A DNA stretch of 64,000 nt from Azospirillum brasilense (GCF_008365405.1 NZ_QOKV01000008.1:62001-126000); one strand, 5' to 3'. Shown: positions 37,707-47,901, counted from the stretch's first letter. The notes: a model not told the origin generated them from the sequence alone. Numbers and translations: made by a program.

Positions 37707-38438
37707 TCAGGGTCGCTTGCCGAGCGGTCCTGACCGGTCCGCGATGGTGACGGCGACCGGATAGCCCATCCAGCGCTGGCGCTTGTTCGCCAGAGCCGCT
37801 CCGCCGCGAGCCGGACCGGCCGGACGCCCGCCGCCCCACAGGCCGCGGCCGCGCGGCACCACGGGCAGCAGGCGGATCTTCCGCCCGACGATGGCCAGCC
37901 GGCGGCGCCAATGGGCGACCAGCTTGGTCGAGGTGCCGACCCGCCGCGCGATCTCATGGTCGGCCAGCAGGGCGCTGCCGGGGTCCTGCAGCAGATCGAG
38001 GATGGCGCGGCGTTTGTCCAGGCTGGTGTGGCGGCTGTGCTTGCGCTCCAGCGCCTTGCCGAGGTCCCAGAGCTTCTCGGCGGTTTCGCGGGCGAGACCG
38101 CGCCAGCGGTCGGCCTCCTCGCGCTGGCGCTCCATGTCGCCGTTGCTCTTTTCCAGCTGCCGCTTCAGCCCGGCGACCTCCAGCTCCAGATCGCGCACCT
38201 GACGGCGCAAGCCTTGGACGAGCTGGTCGGGCGGCGGCGGACGGTCGGGCGGCGGGGCGCTGGCGGCGGGCGGCGGTTCCGGGGCGGTGGAGACCGGACG
38301 GGCGCCGCGGGCGAGATCGCGGAACGACAGGCCGGCCCTCGACAGCATGATTCGCGCGGCGCGCAGAGCGGACTGGGCCTCGCCCTGATGCTCCGACTCG
38401 GCCATGGCGAGGACTTTGGCGAGCTTGTCTGGGTCCAT
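37707..38438 (-). CDS. DUF2786-like protein with coiled coil and helix-turn-helix
   Basis: A 243-aa protein. Residues 1-40 resemble DUF2786 (DPDKLAKVLAMAESEHQGEAQSALRAARIMLSRAGL). A Pro-rich linker is followed by a coiled coil at about 70-145, and then a helix-turn-helix-like part (LLADHEIARRVGTSTKLVAHWRRRLA). The C-terminal tail is basic and Gly-rich. This looks like a DNA-binding protein, but I do not recognise a characterised relative. The Met at 38438 follows no strong ribosome-binding site; the frame extends 21 codons upstream. Confidence 0.7.
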   Translation of the reverse strand: MDPDKLAKVLAMAESEHQGEAQSALRAARIMLSRAGLSFRDLARGARPVSTAPEPPPAASAPPPDRPPPPDQLVQGLRRQVRDLELEVAGLKRQLEKSNGDMERQREEADRWRGLARETAEKLWDLGKALERKHSRHTSLDKRRAILDLLQDPGSALLADHEIARRVGTSTKLVAHWRRRLAIVGRKIRLLPVVPRGRGLWGGGRPAGPARGGAALANKRQRWMGYPVAVTIADRSGPLGKRP

Positions 38439-38706
38439 CCGAGGGGGCGGGGTCCGGAGGCGATTTTTCGCGTCGATGGGCGAACGGGCGCAAACTACCA
38501 CATCTTATCGGATTGGGCATCTCCGCATCTCGGCGGTGCGGCACGCCTTTTCCTCCTACCCCCGTCTCGCGCCGTCCCCCCTTCCATCGAGGCGGAACGG
38601 CTGCCCGCTTGCCGCCGGACCGGCTTGCGGACGAGCCGGAGGGTCGTTTCGTGAAACAACCTTTTCACTCGACTCGCGAGGGTCCTACCGCCAAATTGTC
38701 GGTACC

Positions 38707-39582
38707 ATGACGGCACGAACCGTTTCCGACGCCTGTTCCGGTGCGCCTGACACCCCGCCGGACTTCACCGTCCGCTTCTGGGGCGTGCGTGGCAGCATCG
38801 CCTCCCCGGGGCCGGACACGGTCCGCTACGGCGGCAACACCCCCTGCGTCGAGCTGCGCTGCGGGGATGCTCTCCTGGTTCTCGACGCCGGCACCGGCCT
38901 GCGCCCGCTGGGCGAGGCGCTGATGCGCCAGGGGGAGCCGGTGGACGTCGATCTGCTGCTGACCCACAGCCATCTCGACCACATCTGCGGCCTGCCCTTC
39001 TTCGCGCCGGCCTTCGACGCGGCCAGCCGCGTGCGGATCAGGGCCGGCCATCTGGAGCGGGAGCGGACGATGCGCTCCGTCCTGGAATGCATGATGTCGG
39101 CGCCGCTGTTCCCGGTCCCGGTGGAGATCTTTCGGGCCGACTGCACCTTCCACGATTTCGTCAGCGGCGAGACGCTGGCGGTGAAGCCAGGCGTTACCGT
39201 GCGCACCGCTCGGCTCAACCACCCGGACGGGGCCACCGGCTACCGCGTGGAGTTCGCCGGGCGCAGCCTGTGCTACGTCACCGACACCGAGCACCCAGCG
39301 GAAGGGCGCGACCCCGCCGTGATGGAACTGGTGCGCGGCAGCGACCTGCTGATCTACGACTGCACCTACACCGACGCCGAATACGCCGCCCGCGTCGGCT
39401 GGGGCCATTCGACGTGGGAGGAGTGCCTGCGCATCGCCGACGAGGCCGGGGTGAAGCGCGCGGTCATCTTCCACCACGACCCCCGGCGCACCGATGCCGA
39501 CCTGGACGTCATCGCCACCGCCGCCGAAGCCCGGCGCCCCGGAACGCTGGTCGCCCGCGAAGGCATGACGCTTCCTCTCTGA
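38707..39582 (+). CDS. Metallo-beta-lactamase-fold phosphodiesterase-like protein
   Basis: A 291-aa MBL-fold hydrolase of the Lactamase_B_2 type. It begins VRFWGVRGSIASPGPDTVRYGGNTPCVELR, a signature of a widespread subgroup related to cAMP/cyclic phosphodiesterases and RNase Z. The metal motif is THSHLDHICGLPFF, further ligands are the Asp in YVTDTEH and the His in FHHDPRRTD. The substrate is unknown. It has its own leader on the plus strand and is divergent from the DUF2786-like gene. Confidence 0.88.
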   Translation: MTARTVSDACSGAPDTPPDFTVRFWGVRGSIASPGPDTVRYGGNTPCVELRCGDALLVLDAGTGLRPLGEALMRQGEPVDVDLLLTHSHLDHICGLPFFAPAFDAASRVRIRAGHLERERTMRSVLECMMSAPLFPVPVEIFRADCTFHDFVSGETLAVKPGVTVRTARLNHPDGATGYRVEFAGRSLCYVTDTEHPAEGRDPAVMELVRGSDLLIYDCTYTDAEYAARVGWGHSTWEECLRIADEAGVKRAVIFHHDPRRTDADLDVIATAAEARRPGTLVAREGMTLPL

Positions 39583-39728
39583 TCGGCAACTATCCCCTTG
39601 GACAGTGATGCGCCAAGGACACGGCCAAGCCTCCGTTCGCGTCCCCTGGCCCGTTGTCACTGCCGGATCGTGTGACAATTATGGTATGAAAACCGCCTGC
39701 AACCGCAGAGAGAACTCTGGGGAGACGC

Positions 39729-40544
39729 ATGCGGCATCTTCTGCGCTTATCGTTGCTGGGTCTGCTCGCCGGCGGAACGCTCGCCGGCTGCGCCTCCACT
39801 CCGGGTCCAAAGGCCTCGTTCGATGGCGGCCCCCGCTCGATCGTCCTGCACCATCCCGCCAGCGGCGAGACGGTCAGCGTCACCTACCGCCGCGCCGACG
39901 GCTATGATCCGCAGGCTCTGGACCGCATCGCCAGCCTGTTCCGCGACCGCCGCACCGGCGAGACGGTGCCCGTCGATCCCACCCTGGTGGAGCTTCTGGC
40001 CGATCTGCGGGACCGCTGCGGCGCCGACGCCGACACGCCGGTCCACATCACCTCGGGCTACCGGTCGCCGCTGACCAACGTCACGCTGGCCCGCAGCAAC
40101 CCGAACGTGGCGGAAAACAGCTATCACCTGCGCGGCCAGGCCGCCGACATCTCCATCCCCGGCGTCCCGCCCCGCCGTCTCGCCGATGAGGCCGCGGCCC
40201 TGCAGCGCGGCGGCTACGCGCTCTACCCCCACACCGGCCACGTCCATGTCGACACCGGCCCGGTCCGCACCTGGAGCCCGAAGGGCGGCGATCCCCGCAT
40301 CCTGGAGGCCAGGGCGACCCCGGCGAAGGCCGCGTCGGGCAAGGCGGTGGCCGCCAAGCCCGCTCCCGCCGCTCCCCGCACCCAGGTCGCGGCGGCGGAG
40401 CCCGCCCCGCCGAAGCGCCCCCCGGCCAAGGCCGCGCCCGCTTCCGCTGCCGCCAAGGGCAACGACGCCGACCTCGCCCGCGTGCGCATGGTGCTGGCCT
40501 CCCTCAAGGAGCAGCCGGAGCCTGCGGCGAAGAAGAAGCCCTGA
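39729..40544 (+). CDS. DUF882 (YcbK/MepK-like) lipoprotein
   Basis: A 271-aa predicted lipoprotein (lipobox LAGC after a hydrophobic start; Ala at +2). The peptidase M15-type domain shows ITSGYRSPLTNVTLAR, SYHLRGQAADISIPG with metal-binding His and Asp, and YPHTGHVHVDTGPVRTW. MepK of this family cuts 3-3 peptidoglycan crosslinks made by L,D-transpeptidases. The last about 75 residues are an Ala/Pro/Lys-rich tail not found in short YcbK proteins, which could bind anionic cell wall. It is convergent with the ABC importer, 3 bp apart. Confidence 0.88.
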   Translation: MRHLLRLSLLGLLAGGTLAGCASTPGPKASFDGGPRSIVLHHPASGETVSVTYRRADGYDPQALDRIASLFRDRRTGETVPVDPTLVELLADLRDRCGADADTPVHITSGYRSPLTNVTLARSNPNVAENSYHLRGQAADISIPGVPPRRLADEAAALQRGGYALYPHTGHVHVDTGPVRTWSPKGGDPRILEARATPAKAASGKAVAAKPAPAAPRTQVAAAEPAPPKRPPAKAAPASAAAKGNDADLARVRMVLASLKEQPEPAAKKKP

Positions 40545-40547
40545 GCT

Positions 40548-41720
40548 TTACCGATACGGGTCCGCGGCGTCCCGCAGGCCGTCGCCGAGAAAGTTGAAGC
40601 TCAGCACGGTCACGATCACCGGCACCACCGGCAGCATCAGCCAGGGGTACAGCGCCACCACGTTGATGTTCTGCGCCTCGGTCAGCAGCACCCCCCAGCT
40701 GGTGATCGGCGGGCGCAGGCCGAGGCCGAGGAAGCTCAGCGCCGTCTCGCCCAGGATCATGCCGGGGATGGCCAGCGTCGCCGAGGCGATCAGGTGGCTC
40801 ATGAAGCTGGGCAGCAGGTGCCGCCCGATGATGCGGGCCGGGCTGGCCCCCATCAGCTGGGCGGCGGTGGTGAAGTCCTCCTCGCGCAGGGCCAGCAGCT
40901 TGGACCGCACGGCGCGGGCGAGGCCCGTCCATTCCAGAAGGCCGAGGATCACCGTAATCCCGAAATAGATGAAGATCGGGTTCCAGGTGACGGGCAGGGC
41001 GGCGGACAGGGCCATCCACAGCGGCAGCTCGGGGAAGGAGCGGATGATCTCGATCAGCCGCTGGATCAGATTGTCCACCCAGCCGCCGTAATAGCCGGCG
41101 ATGCCGCCGATGACGATCCCCAGCACGAAGCTGACCGCGACGCCGATCAGCCCGATGGTCAGCGAGATGCGCGTCCCGTAGATCATCCGCGACAGCAGGT
41201 CCCGGCCCAGCCGGTCGGTGCCCATCAGGAACAGCGTCCCGCCCTCGGCCGGGCAGGCAAGGTGCCAGTCGGTCTCCACCAGCCCCCAGAACGCGTAACG
41301 GTCGCCGCGGCAGAAGAAGCGGATCGGCTGCACCTTCGCCGGGTCGGGCCTGTACTCCCGCTTCAGGATCTCCATGTCCAGCCGGTAGCTGTAGCCGTAG
41401 ACGAAGGGGCCGACGAATCGCCCCTCGTGGAACAGATGCACGGTCTGCGGCGGGGCGTGGATGAAGTGGGAATTGCGGCTGTCCACCGCGTAGGGGGCGA
41501 GGACCTCGCTGACCAGGGTCGAGGCGTAGAGCAGAAGCAGCACGATCCCCGACGCCACCGCCAGCTTGTGCCGCCGCAGCTTCCACCAGACCATCCGCCA
41601 TTGCGAGGCGGTGGTGAAGCGCTCCTGCTCCGGCGACAGCCGCTCGACCTCGTCGGGGTCCCAGGGGGCGGTGTCGACGGTGTGGGGCAGGGGGGTGTGG
41701 GTCGGAAGGGAGGCGCTCAT
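40548..41720 (-). CDS. Peptide-type ABC importer permease (OppC-like)
   Basis: A 390-aa inner-membrane permease of the oligopeptide/dipeptide importer family. An N-terminal helix (about 55-75) is followed by a long periplasmic insertion (about 80-170) with two cysteines (FFCRGDRYAF, WHLACPAEGG), then the BPD_transp_1 domain with GTDRLGRDLLSRMIYGTRISL and the EAA loop EEDFTTAAQLMGASPARIIG. The large periplasmic insertion is longer than in OppC and resembles YejE. The start overlaps the stop of the first permease by 4 nt. It is the last gene of the leftward run. Confidence 0.92.
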   Translation of the reverse strand: MSASLPTHTPLPHTVDTAPWDPDEVERLSPEQERFTTASQWRMVWWKLRRHKLAVASGIVLLLLYASTLVSEVLAPYAVDSRNSHFIHAPPQTVHLFHEGRFVGPFVYGYSYRLDMEILKREYRPDPAKVQPIRFFCRGDRYAFWGLVETDWHLACPAEGGTLFLMGTDRLGRDLLSRMIYGTRISLTIGLIGVAVSFVLGIVIGGIAGYYGGWVDNLIQRLIEIIRSFPELPLWMALSAALPVTWNPIFIYFGITVILGLLEWTGLARAVRSKLLALREEDFTTAAQLMGASPARIIGRHLLPSFMSHLIASATLAIPGMILGETALSFLGLGLRPPITSWGVLLTEAQNINVVALYPWLMLPVVPVIVTVLSFNFLGDGLRDAADPYR

Positions 41721-42715
41721 CGGCTGGCTCCCCCGCTCAGGCGGATGCGCGGGTCGAGCGCGGCCAGCGCCAGATCGGACAGAAAGACGCCGATCACCGT
41801 CAGAACCGCCAGGAACATCAGGAAGGACCCGGCCAGATACATGTCCTGGCTGCGCAGCGCCTGGAGCAGCATCGGCCCGGTGGTCGGCAGCGACATCACC
41901 ACCGACACGATGGCGGCGCCGGAGACGACCTGCGGCAGCAGGTTGCCGATGTCGGACACGAAGGGGTTCAGCGCCACGCGCAGCGGGTATTTCACCAGCG
42001 CCCGCCCCGGCGGCAGGCCCTTGGCCCGCGCGGTGACGACGTAGGGCTTGTGCAGCTCGTCCAGCAGGTTGGCGCGCAGGCGGCGGATCATCGCGGCGGT
42101 GCCGGCGGTGCCGATGACGATCACCGGAATCCACATGTGCTCGAACACGCTCATCGCCTTGCCCCAGCTCCAGGGCTGGCCGATGTAGCGCGGGTCCATC
42201 AGCCCGCCGATGGAGGTGCCGAACCACACGTTGGCGAAATACAGCATCACCAGCGCCAGCAGGAAGCTGGGCGTCGCCAGCCCGAGGAAGCCGAGGAAGG
42301 TCAGGACATAGTCACCCAGGCTGTACTGCCGCGTCGCCGAATAGATGCCGATGGGGAAGGACACCACCCAGATGAACAGGATGGTCGCGAAGGACACGAT
42401 GGCGGTCAGCGACAGCCGGTCGCCCACCACGTCCGATACCGGCAGGTTGTATTCGAAGGAATAGCCGAAGTCGCCGCGCAGCATGCCGGCCAGCCACAGC
42501 GCGTACTGCTCATACATCGGCCGGTCGAGCCCGTAGGTCTCGCGCAGCATGGCCAGCCGGCCCTGGTCCATGCTCTCGCCCCGGCTCTGCATCTCGTTGA
42601 CCAGCGTCGTCAGATAGTCGCCGGGCGGAAGCTGGATGATGACGAAGGTGATGACGCTGATCGCCAGCAGCGTCGGGATCATGATGAGGATGCGGCGGAT
42701 CACGTAGCCCAGCAT
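41717..42715 (-). CDS. Peptide-type ABC importer permease (OppB-like)
   Basis: A 332-aa permease beginning MLGYVIRRILIMIPTLLAISVITFVIIQ, the typical first helix of DppB/OppB, followed by a periplasmic region containing GLDRPMYEQYALWLAGMLRGDFGYSF, several further helices and the EAA loop KPYVVTARAKGLPPGRALVKY. It is separated by 4 bp from the binding-protein gene and overlaps the OppC-like gene. The substrate is not evident. Confidence 0.93.
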   Translation of the reverse strand: MLGYVIRRILIMIPTLLAISVITFVIIQLPPGDYLTTLVNEMQSRGESMDQGRLAMLRETYGLDRPMYEQYALWLAGMLRGDFGYSFEYNLPVSDVVGDRLSLTAIVSFATILFIWVVSFPIGIYSATRQYSLGDYVLTFLGFLGLATPSFLLALVMLYFANVWFGTSIGGLMDPRYIGQPWSWGKAMSVFEHMWIPVIVIGTAGTAAMIRRLRANLLDELHKPYVVTARAKGLPPGRALVKYPLRVALNPFVSDIGNLLPQVVSGAAIVSVVMSLPTTGPMLLQALRSQDMYLAGSFLMFLAVLTVIGVFLSDLALAALDPRIRLSGGASR

Positions 42716-42719
42716 GGCC

Positions 42720-44612
42720 TCACCCCTTTCCGTCGAACCAGAAGCCGTCGGGCCGGTACAGCCCGAAATGCGCGCCGGGGTCGTAGTTGAACAGCCCTTC
42801 CTCCGGCACGTTGCGCAGGGTGCGGCGCGCCACCACCGGCTGCGGCACCCCGGCCACCGTGCCGATGGTGAAGACCTGCTCGGCGTTGAGCGTCAGGATG
42901 CGCGTCCAGGCCGCCGCCCGCCCGGCCTCGTCCGGGGCGTCGCGCCAGGCGCGGAAGGCCTCCAGCAGGTCGCGCGCCTCGGGCATGTCGGGGCGCTCGC
43001 CGTCCTTGCCCATCGTCTGGAAGAACTGGCCCCATTTCGGCCACTGGTACTTGGCCTGATCGACCGGCACCAGCTCGCCGGGGCTCATGTCCGCGGTGGC
43101 GATGGCGTTGTCCAGCCCGCGCGAGATGGACATGCAGGTGTCGCCGGCGAAGATGCGGTTGCGGAACACGTCGAGCTGCGAGGAGCGGATGTAGAGCCGC
43201 GCCCCGAGGCGCCGCCAGCCGTCGGCAATCAGTTCCAGCGCGTCGGTCTCCTCCGTGCTCTCCCCGGCGGTCTCCACCACGATCTCCAGCGGGCGGCCGT
43301 CGGGCAGCAGGCGCACGCCGTTGACGTCGCGCTTGGTCAGGCCGATCTCGTCGAGCAGCCGGTTGGCCTGCTTCACGTCGAACTGCGCCCAGCGGTCGCG
43401 GTAGGCCGGCACCCACAGCGGCGAGACCTCCAAGAGCGTGTTGTTGGACGGGATGGCGAGGCCGTAATAGATGACCTGGTTCATCTCCTCGCGGTCGATA
43501 GCCAGCGACAGGGCGCGGCGGTAGCGCACGTCGCGGTTCAGCGCGCGCCACACCGGGTCGTTGCAGTTCAGGTTGGGAAACAGCGCCACCTGCGCCCCGA
43601 TGCCGGTGCGCCACAGCGTGACCCGTTGGTCGTTGCGCTTCGCCCCCTGCTTCAGGAAGGTGTAGTTGTCGAACCGCAGGTAGCGCGCCTGGAGGTCGCT
43701 CTCGCCCGCTCCCGTCTTGGCCGGGATGATCTTGGCGTCGGCCACCGTCATGATGACCCGGTCGATGTAGGGCAACTGCCGCCCCGCCGGGTCCACCCGA
43801 TGGAAATAGGGGTTCCTTACGAAGATGAAACGTTCCGCGGGCGGAGCGGTCGTCGGCACCCAGGGCTGCAGGGTCGGCAGGTCCGGGTTGTCGAACTCGG
43901 TCAGATTGTCCTTGCGGTTGTGAAGCTGCTGCCAGCTTTTCTGCCGCTCCGCCTCCACCCGCTGCTTCAGCTCCAGCGGCTCGGTGAAGCGGGGGTGGAA
44001 GCGCCGCAGGTAATGGGCCGGGGCATAGATCTCCACCGGCTTGGCCCCGGCCAGCATCGGCAGGAAGAAGGGGTTGGGGCGGGTCCACGTGTAGCGCACC
44101 GCGGCGGCGTCCAGCACCTCGAACTTCGGCGCTTCCCCGGCCACCAGCATCTCCGGCGGCGGCCCGCCGGGGGAGCGCTTGGCGTTGTTCGCCATGTCCT
44201 CCCACCAGTAGCGGAAGTCCTCCGCTGTGAAGGGATGGCCGTCCGACCAGCGGTGGCCGCGGCGCAGCGTGAAGGTGAAGATCCGCCCCTCCTCCACATC
44301 CACCCGCTCCAGGATGTCGGGCACGATGCGCAGGCTCGGGGTCAGCGCGACCAGCCGGGCGTAGCTGTAGACGTAGATCAGCCGTGTGTCCTTGGTCCGC
44401 GCCATCAGCAGGCGCAGGTCGCCGCCATGGCGCCCCGGCGATTGCCACGCGCGGTCCATCGGCTCGACCAGCGGGGTGAGCGGCAGCCGCTTCTCCACCG
44501 GCGGCAGCGACCCGGCGCCGACCGCGTTCTCCAGCATCGGCGTCTCGACCGCGTCGAAGGCGCTGAGCCCGAGGAAGGCGAGCAGCAGCAGGGCGGGGCG
44601 GGCCAGCCTCAT
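42720..44612 (-). CDS. Periplasmic substrate-binding protein, SBP family 5
   Basis: A 630-aa family 5 solute-binding protein with a signal peptide (hydrophobic LALLLLAFLGLSAF-like stretch, no lipobox). The core contains LRRGHRWSDGHPFTAEDFRYWWEDM, FIFVRNPYFHRVDPAGRQLPYIDRV, and ALSLAIDREEMNQVIYYGLA. It is about 80-100 residues longer than DppA, in line with YejA-like and glycan-peptide binding proteins. Its start shares the base at 44612 with the stop of the ATPase gene. I infer uptake of a peptide or peptidoglycan-derived compound, but the ligand is unproven. Confidence 0.92.
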   Translation of the reverse strand: MRLARPALLLLAFLGLSAFDAVETPMLENAVGAGSLPPVEKRLPLTPLVEPMDRAWQSPGRHGGDLRLLMARTKDTRLIYVYSYARLVALTPSLRIVPDILERVDVEEGRIFTFTLRRGHRWSDGHPFTAEDFRYWWEDMANNAKRSPGGPPPEMLVAGEAPKFEVLDAAAVRYTWTRPNPFFLPMLAGAKPVEIYAPAHYLRRFHPRFTEPLELKQRVEAERQKSWQQLHNRKDNLTEFDNPDLPTLQPWVPTTAPPAERFIFVRNPYFHRVDPAGRQLPYIDRVIMTVADAKIIPAKTGAGESDLQARYLRFDNYTFLKQGAKRNDQRVTLWRTGIGAQVALFPNLNCNDPVWRALNRDVRYRRALSLAIDREEMNQVIYYGLAIPSNNTLLEVSPLWVPAYRDRWAQFDVKQANRLLDEIGLTKRDVNGVRLLPDGRPLEIVVETAGESTEETDALELIADGWRRLGARLYIRSSQLDVFRNRIFAGDTCMSISRGLDNAIATADMSPGELVPVDQAKYQWPKWGQFFQTMGKDGERPDMPEARDLLEAFRAWRDAPDEAGRAAAWTRILTLNAEQVFTIGTVAGVPQPVVARRTLRNVPEEGLFNYDPGAHFGLYRPDGFWFDGKG

Positions 44613-46510
44613 CACGCCACCTCCCGCACGCGGACGGCGGCGTCGGCGCGCACGCAATGGCCGCCGCCGAGATCGACCAGATGGGGCTGGTGGTCGTCGT
44701 CGATGGTGAAGGGGGCGGGCCAGCGGGCGGGGTCGGAGGCGCGGCCTTCCTCCAGGTCGGTCAGCGACAGCGGGCGGCTGGGGTCTGGTTCCGGCACGGC
44801 GGCCAGCAGGGCGCGGGTGTAGGGGTGGACCGGGTTGCGGAACAGCGCCTCGCGCGGGGCCGACTCGACGATCCGGCCGCGGCACATCACCAGGATGCGG
44901 TCGGCCATGTAATCCACCACCGCCAGATTGTGGCTGACGAACAGGTAGGTCAGGCCGAGCCGCTCCTTCAGGTCCTTCAGCAGGTTCAGCACCTGCGCCT
45001 GGATCGACACGTCGAGCGCCGATACCGGCTCGTCGAGCAGCAGAAGCTCGGGCCGCAGCGCCAGCGCGCGGGCGATGCCGATGCGCTGGCGCTGGCCGCC
45101 GGAGAAGCTGTGCGGGTAGCGGCGCAGATGCCGCGCGTCCAGCCCGACCAGCCCCATCAGCTCCTTCACCCGCGCGGCGCGCTCCGCCTCGTCGCCGATG
45201 CCGTGGATGACCAGCGGTTCGGCGATGATGTCGAAGACGGTCATGCGCGGGTTCAGGGAACCGAAGGGGTCCTGGAAGACGAACTGCACCTTGCGGCGGA
45301 AGGCGGTCAGGGCCGCGCCCTCCAGCCCCAGCACGTCCACCACCCGGCCATGGTCGTTGAAGCGGACGCTGCCCTGATCCGGAGTCAGGGCGCGCATCAG
45401 GATCTTCGACAGGGTGGTCTTGCCACAGCCCGACTCGCCGACCAGCCCGACGCATTCGCCGCGCGCGATGGCGAAGCTGACATCGTCCACCGCCAGCGTG
45501 CCCGCCCCGGCCTTGGCGCCGAACCAGCCGGCCTTGCGCGCCCCGTAGCGCTTGCGCACCCCTTCCACCGCCAGCAGCGGCCCCGCCGCGTCGGCGCCGG
45601 GCGGCCAGGGCTGGTGATCCTTCTCCAGCAGGCTGCCGCCCTGCGACGTGATGGAGCGGATCGGCACCAGCCGTTCCCCCGGCGCCATGTGGAAGCGCGG
45701 AACGGCGCGCAGCAGCGCCTTCAGATAGGGGTGGCGGGGATCGGCGAAGATGTCCTCGCGCGTGCCGGATTCCATGATCCGCCCGCGGTGCATCACCACC
45801 ACCTCGTCGGCGAGGTTGGCGACCACCCCCAGGTCGTGGGTGATGAGCAGCACGGCCATCCCGAGATCGGCCTGGAGGTCCTTGATCAGCTTCAGGATCT
45901 GCGCCTGGATGGTGACGTCCAGCGCGGTCGTCGGCTCGTCGGCGATCAGCAGGGCGGGGCGGCAGACCAGCGCCATGGCGATCATCGCGCGCTGGCGCAG
46001 GCCGCCCGACAGCTCGAACGGGTAGGTGTCCAGCGCCCGCTTCGGGTCGGGGAAGCGCACCCGGCGCAGCATGTCCTCGGCTTGCGCGCGGGCCTGCCGG
46101 GCGGTCACCCGCTGGTGCAGCCGCACCGCCTCGCCCACCTGGTCGCCCACGGTGTGCAGGGGCGACAGCGAGGTCATCGGCTCCTGGAAGATGATCGAGA
46201 TGCGGCCGCCGCGCAGCGCCCGCATCGCCGTGCCGTCGGCCTTCAGCGAAGCGATGTCGACGGGTCCGGCGCCGTCGTTGACGATGCCGTCGTCGAACAG
46301 GATGCGCCCGTCGGCGATGGCGGCGTTGCGCGGCAGGATGCGCAGGATCGACTGCGCCGCCACCGACTTGCCCGACCCGGATTCGCCGACCAGGGCGACG
46401 GTGGACCCCGCCCGCACCCGGAAGGACACGCCGCGCACCGCCTGGACCACGCCGCCCGGCACCTGGAAATCGACCTTCAGGTCCTCCACCCGGAGCAGCG
46501 TGCGGCTCAT
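44612..46510 (-). CDS. Peptide-type ABC importer, fused double ATPase
   Basis: A 632-aa fusion of two ATPase domains (DppD plus DppF type), as in YejF. Domain 1 has [16 protein letters not shown] and [12 protein letters not shown]; domain 2 has [29 protein letters not shown] and [12 protein letters not shown]. All catalytic motifs are intact in both halves. Each half ends with an oligopeptide C-terminal extension ([33 protein letters not shown]). It follows the small membrane-protein gene with a 4-nt overlap. Confidence 0.95.
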   Translation of the reverse strand: MSRTLLRVEDLKVDFQVPGGVVQAVRGVSFRVRAGSTVALVGESGSGKSVAAQSILRILPRNAAIADGRILFDDGIVNDGAGPVDIASLKADGTAMRALRGGRISIIFQEPMTSLSPLHTVGDQVGEAVRLHQRVTARQARAQAEDMLRRVRFPDPKRALDTYPFELSGGLRQRAMIAMALVCRPALLIADEPTTALDVTIQAQILKLIKDLQADLGMAVLLITHDLGVVANLADEVVVMHRGRIMESGTREDIFADPRHPYLKALLRAVPRFHMAPGERLVPIRSITSQGGSLLEKDHQPWPPGADAAGPLLAVEGVRKRYGARKAGWFGAKAGAGTLAVDDVSFAIARGECVGLVGESGCGKTTLSKILMRALTPDQGSVRFNDHGRVVDVLGLEGAALTAFRRKVQFVFQDPFGSLNPRMTVFDIIAEPLVIHGIGDEAERAARVKELMGLVGLDARHLRRYPHSFSGGQRQRIGIARALALRPELLLLDEPVSALDVSIQAQVLNLLKDLKERLGLTYLFVSHNLAVVDYMADRILVMCRGRIVESAPREALFRNPVHPYTRALLAAVPEPDPSRPLSLTDLEEGRASDPARWPAPFTIDDDHQPHLVDLGGGHCVRADAAVRVREVA

Positions 46511-47079
46511 GGTGCCGGCCTCGTTTCGTTGGGGTCTTTTTCATTGGGATCTGCCGGCGGCTCGATGCCGAGAGCGATCAGATTGTCCACCGTCACTGGG
46601 GTCAGCGCCACCCCGTTGCGCCCGGCGGCGAGGGCGGCCTGTTCGATCACCGCGTCGAAGCCCTCCAGATTGCTGTCGAAGCGCAGGGTCGTGCCGCCGC
46701 CGCTCAGCGCCGCCTGCATCCAGCCGTCGTCGCGCCCCCGCCTGGTCGCGTAATAGCGCAGCTTCAGGCCGGACAGCGCGTCCCAGCGGATGGCGCCGCC
46801 CAGCGGCCCGTCGGCCCGCAGGCCCTCGCCGTCCATGGTCAGGCGGGTCAGCTGGCGTTGCAGGGTGCGCGCCGCGAAGACGGCGAACAGCAGCGCGCAG
46901 GCCGCCAGCGGCACGGCGATCCAGGGGGTGACGGGCAGAAAGGCCAGCGGCAGCACCGTCAGCGCCAGCCCGGCCCCGGCCCGCGCGTAGTCGCCGGCGA
47001 GCGCCCCGGCGGGGTAACGCATCTCCTCGACGGTCGGCGTCTCCCCGGTCGAGGGTCGGGCCATGGGCAGCTCGGCCAT
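46507..47079 (-). CDS. Small membrane protein of unknown function
   Basis: A 190-aa protein with two adjacent hydrophobic segments (about residues 36-50 and 53-68, separated by Pro/Trp) and a C-terminal soluble part resembling a bacterial PH-like/YdbS-type fold ([28 protein letters not shown]). I do not recognise the family with certainty. It lies 3 bp after the deacetylase and overlaps the ATPase start by 4 nt, so it is embedded in the operon and could couple the glycan and importer parts. Confidence 0.8.
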   Translation of the reverse strand: MAELPMARPSTGETPTVEEMRYPAGALAGDYARAGAGLALTVLPLAFLPVTPWIAVPLAACALLFAVFAARTLQRQLTRLTMDGEGLRADGPLGGAIRWDALSGLKLRYYATRRGRDDGWMQAALSGGGTTLRFDSNLEGFDAVIEQAALAAGRNGVALTPVTVDNLIALGIEPPADPNEKDPNETRPAP

Positions 47080-47082
47080 GTT

Positions 47083-47901
47083 TCAGCGATGTCCTTCTGC
47101 GGCGAACGGGGTGGCGAACAGGGTCTCAGCAGCCAGCCAGCGGGCCGCCGGATGGCGGCGGGTCACGGTCAGGAAACGCGCGGTGAAGGCCCAGGTTTCG
47201 CCGTCCATCGCCAAATGATGCGTCAGCAGCCCGGTCGGCTCCTTCGCGTCCACCGTACCCAGCCGCCGGGCGCGCAGATGGGCGACCGCCATGCCCAGCG
47301 ACTCCGAGTCGCCGAGGAAGCGCTTGCCGTCCTTCCAGGCCACCGGGTCGATGTGTGTATTGACACACATCATGTTGACGGTTGACACACGCCGCGGCCC
47401 GAAAACCGACAGGCCGGCGAAGCCCGCGCCGGGCAGGCCCGCCGCCACGCCGGGCGCGACGCGGTTCCACGGCGGCACCAGGACGGGCAGGGCGCGCGGT
47501 CCGAACCGGCGCTCCAGCACGTTCCGCCCCTCGGCCAGTTCGGCCAGGACGGCGGCGGCGGGCCGGTCCGCGCCAAGCTCCGCTTTCTTCGCGGGGGGAG
47601 CGGCGTGGTTGGCGTGCGACCAGCCGTGCTGAAGCACCGTGACGGAGGGGGCCGCGTCCACAACGGGGGCGAGGGAGTCCGTGACGCCCGCCGGGATGAC
47701 CGCCAGGGCCAGCGGCGCGCCGGTCTCGACGGACAGGGCAACCATCCGGTCGAGCGCAGGAGTCGGCTCGACGGCGTCGTCGTCGCGCCACCACAAGGTG
47801 GCGGTGCGCCCGGCGGCAGCCCAGGCGTCCAGCTCGGCGGTCAGATCGTCCCACCCGGAGCGCGGCGGGCTGTCGGAAGGGGCGGTGGCGGTCACGGTCA
47901 T
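47083..47901 (-). CDS. Polysaccharide deacetylase family protein
   Basis: A 272-aa NodB-fold carbohydrate esterase-like protein without signal peptide. The first metal/catalytic motif appears as LWWRDDDAVEPTPALDRM, the second as LQHGWSHANHA (His-x3-His), and VPPWNRVAPG corresponds to the Arg/Pro motif. Proteins of this group accompany MurG-like transferases in alphaproteobacterial glycan loci. It lies 87 bp downstream of the GT28-like gene and 3 bp upstream of the membrane-protein gene. It likely deacetylates a cytoplasmic or lipid-linked sugar; that is inference. Confidence 0.86.
   Translation of the reverse strand: MTVTATAPSDSPPRSGWDDLTAELDAWAAAGRTATLWWRDDDAVEPTPALDRMVALSVETGAPLALAVIPAGVTDSLAPVVDAAPSVTVLQHGWSHANHAAPPAKKAELGADRPAAAVLAELAEGRNVLERRFGPRALPVLVPPWNRVAPGVAAGLPGAGFAGLSVFGPRRVSTVNMMCVNTHIDPVAWKDGKRFLGDSESLGMAVAHLRARRLGTVDAKEPTGLLTHHLAMDGETWAFTARFLTVTRRHPAARWLAAETLFATPFAAEGHR

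Noticed and set aside
38646..38657. GTTTCGTGAAAC upstream of the MBL-fold gene, resembling parS
   Set aside because: It lacks the central AC of the 14-bp core, so arm spacing is wrong for ParB.
42720..46544. A 1274-codon leftward frame that could be read as one giant protein
   Set aside because: Its first two thirds overlap the in-frame ATPase gene in a shadow frame; only the last 631 codons (from 44612) are the real binding protein.
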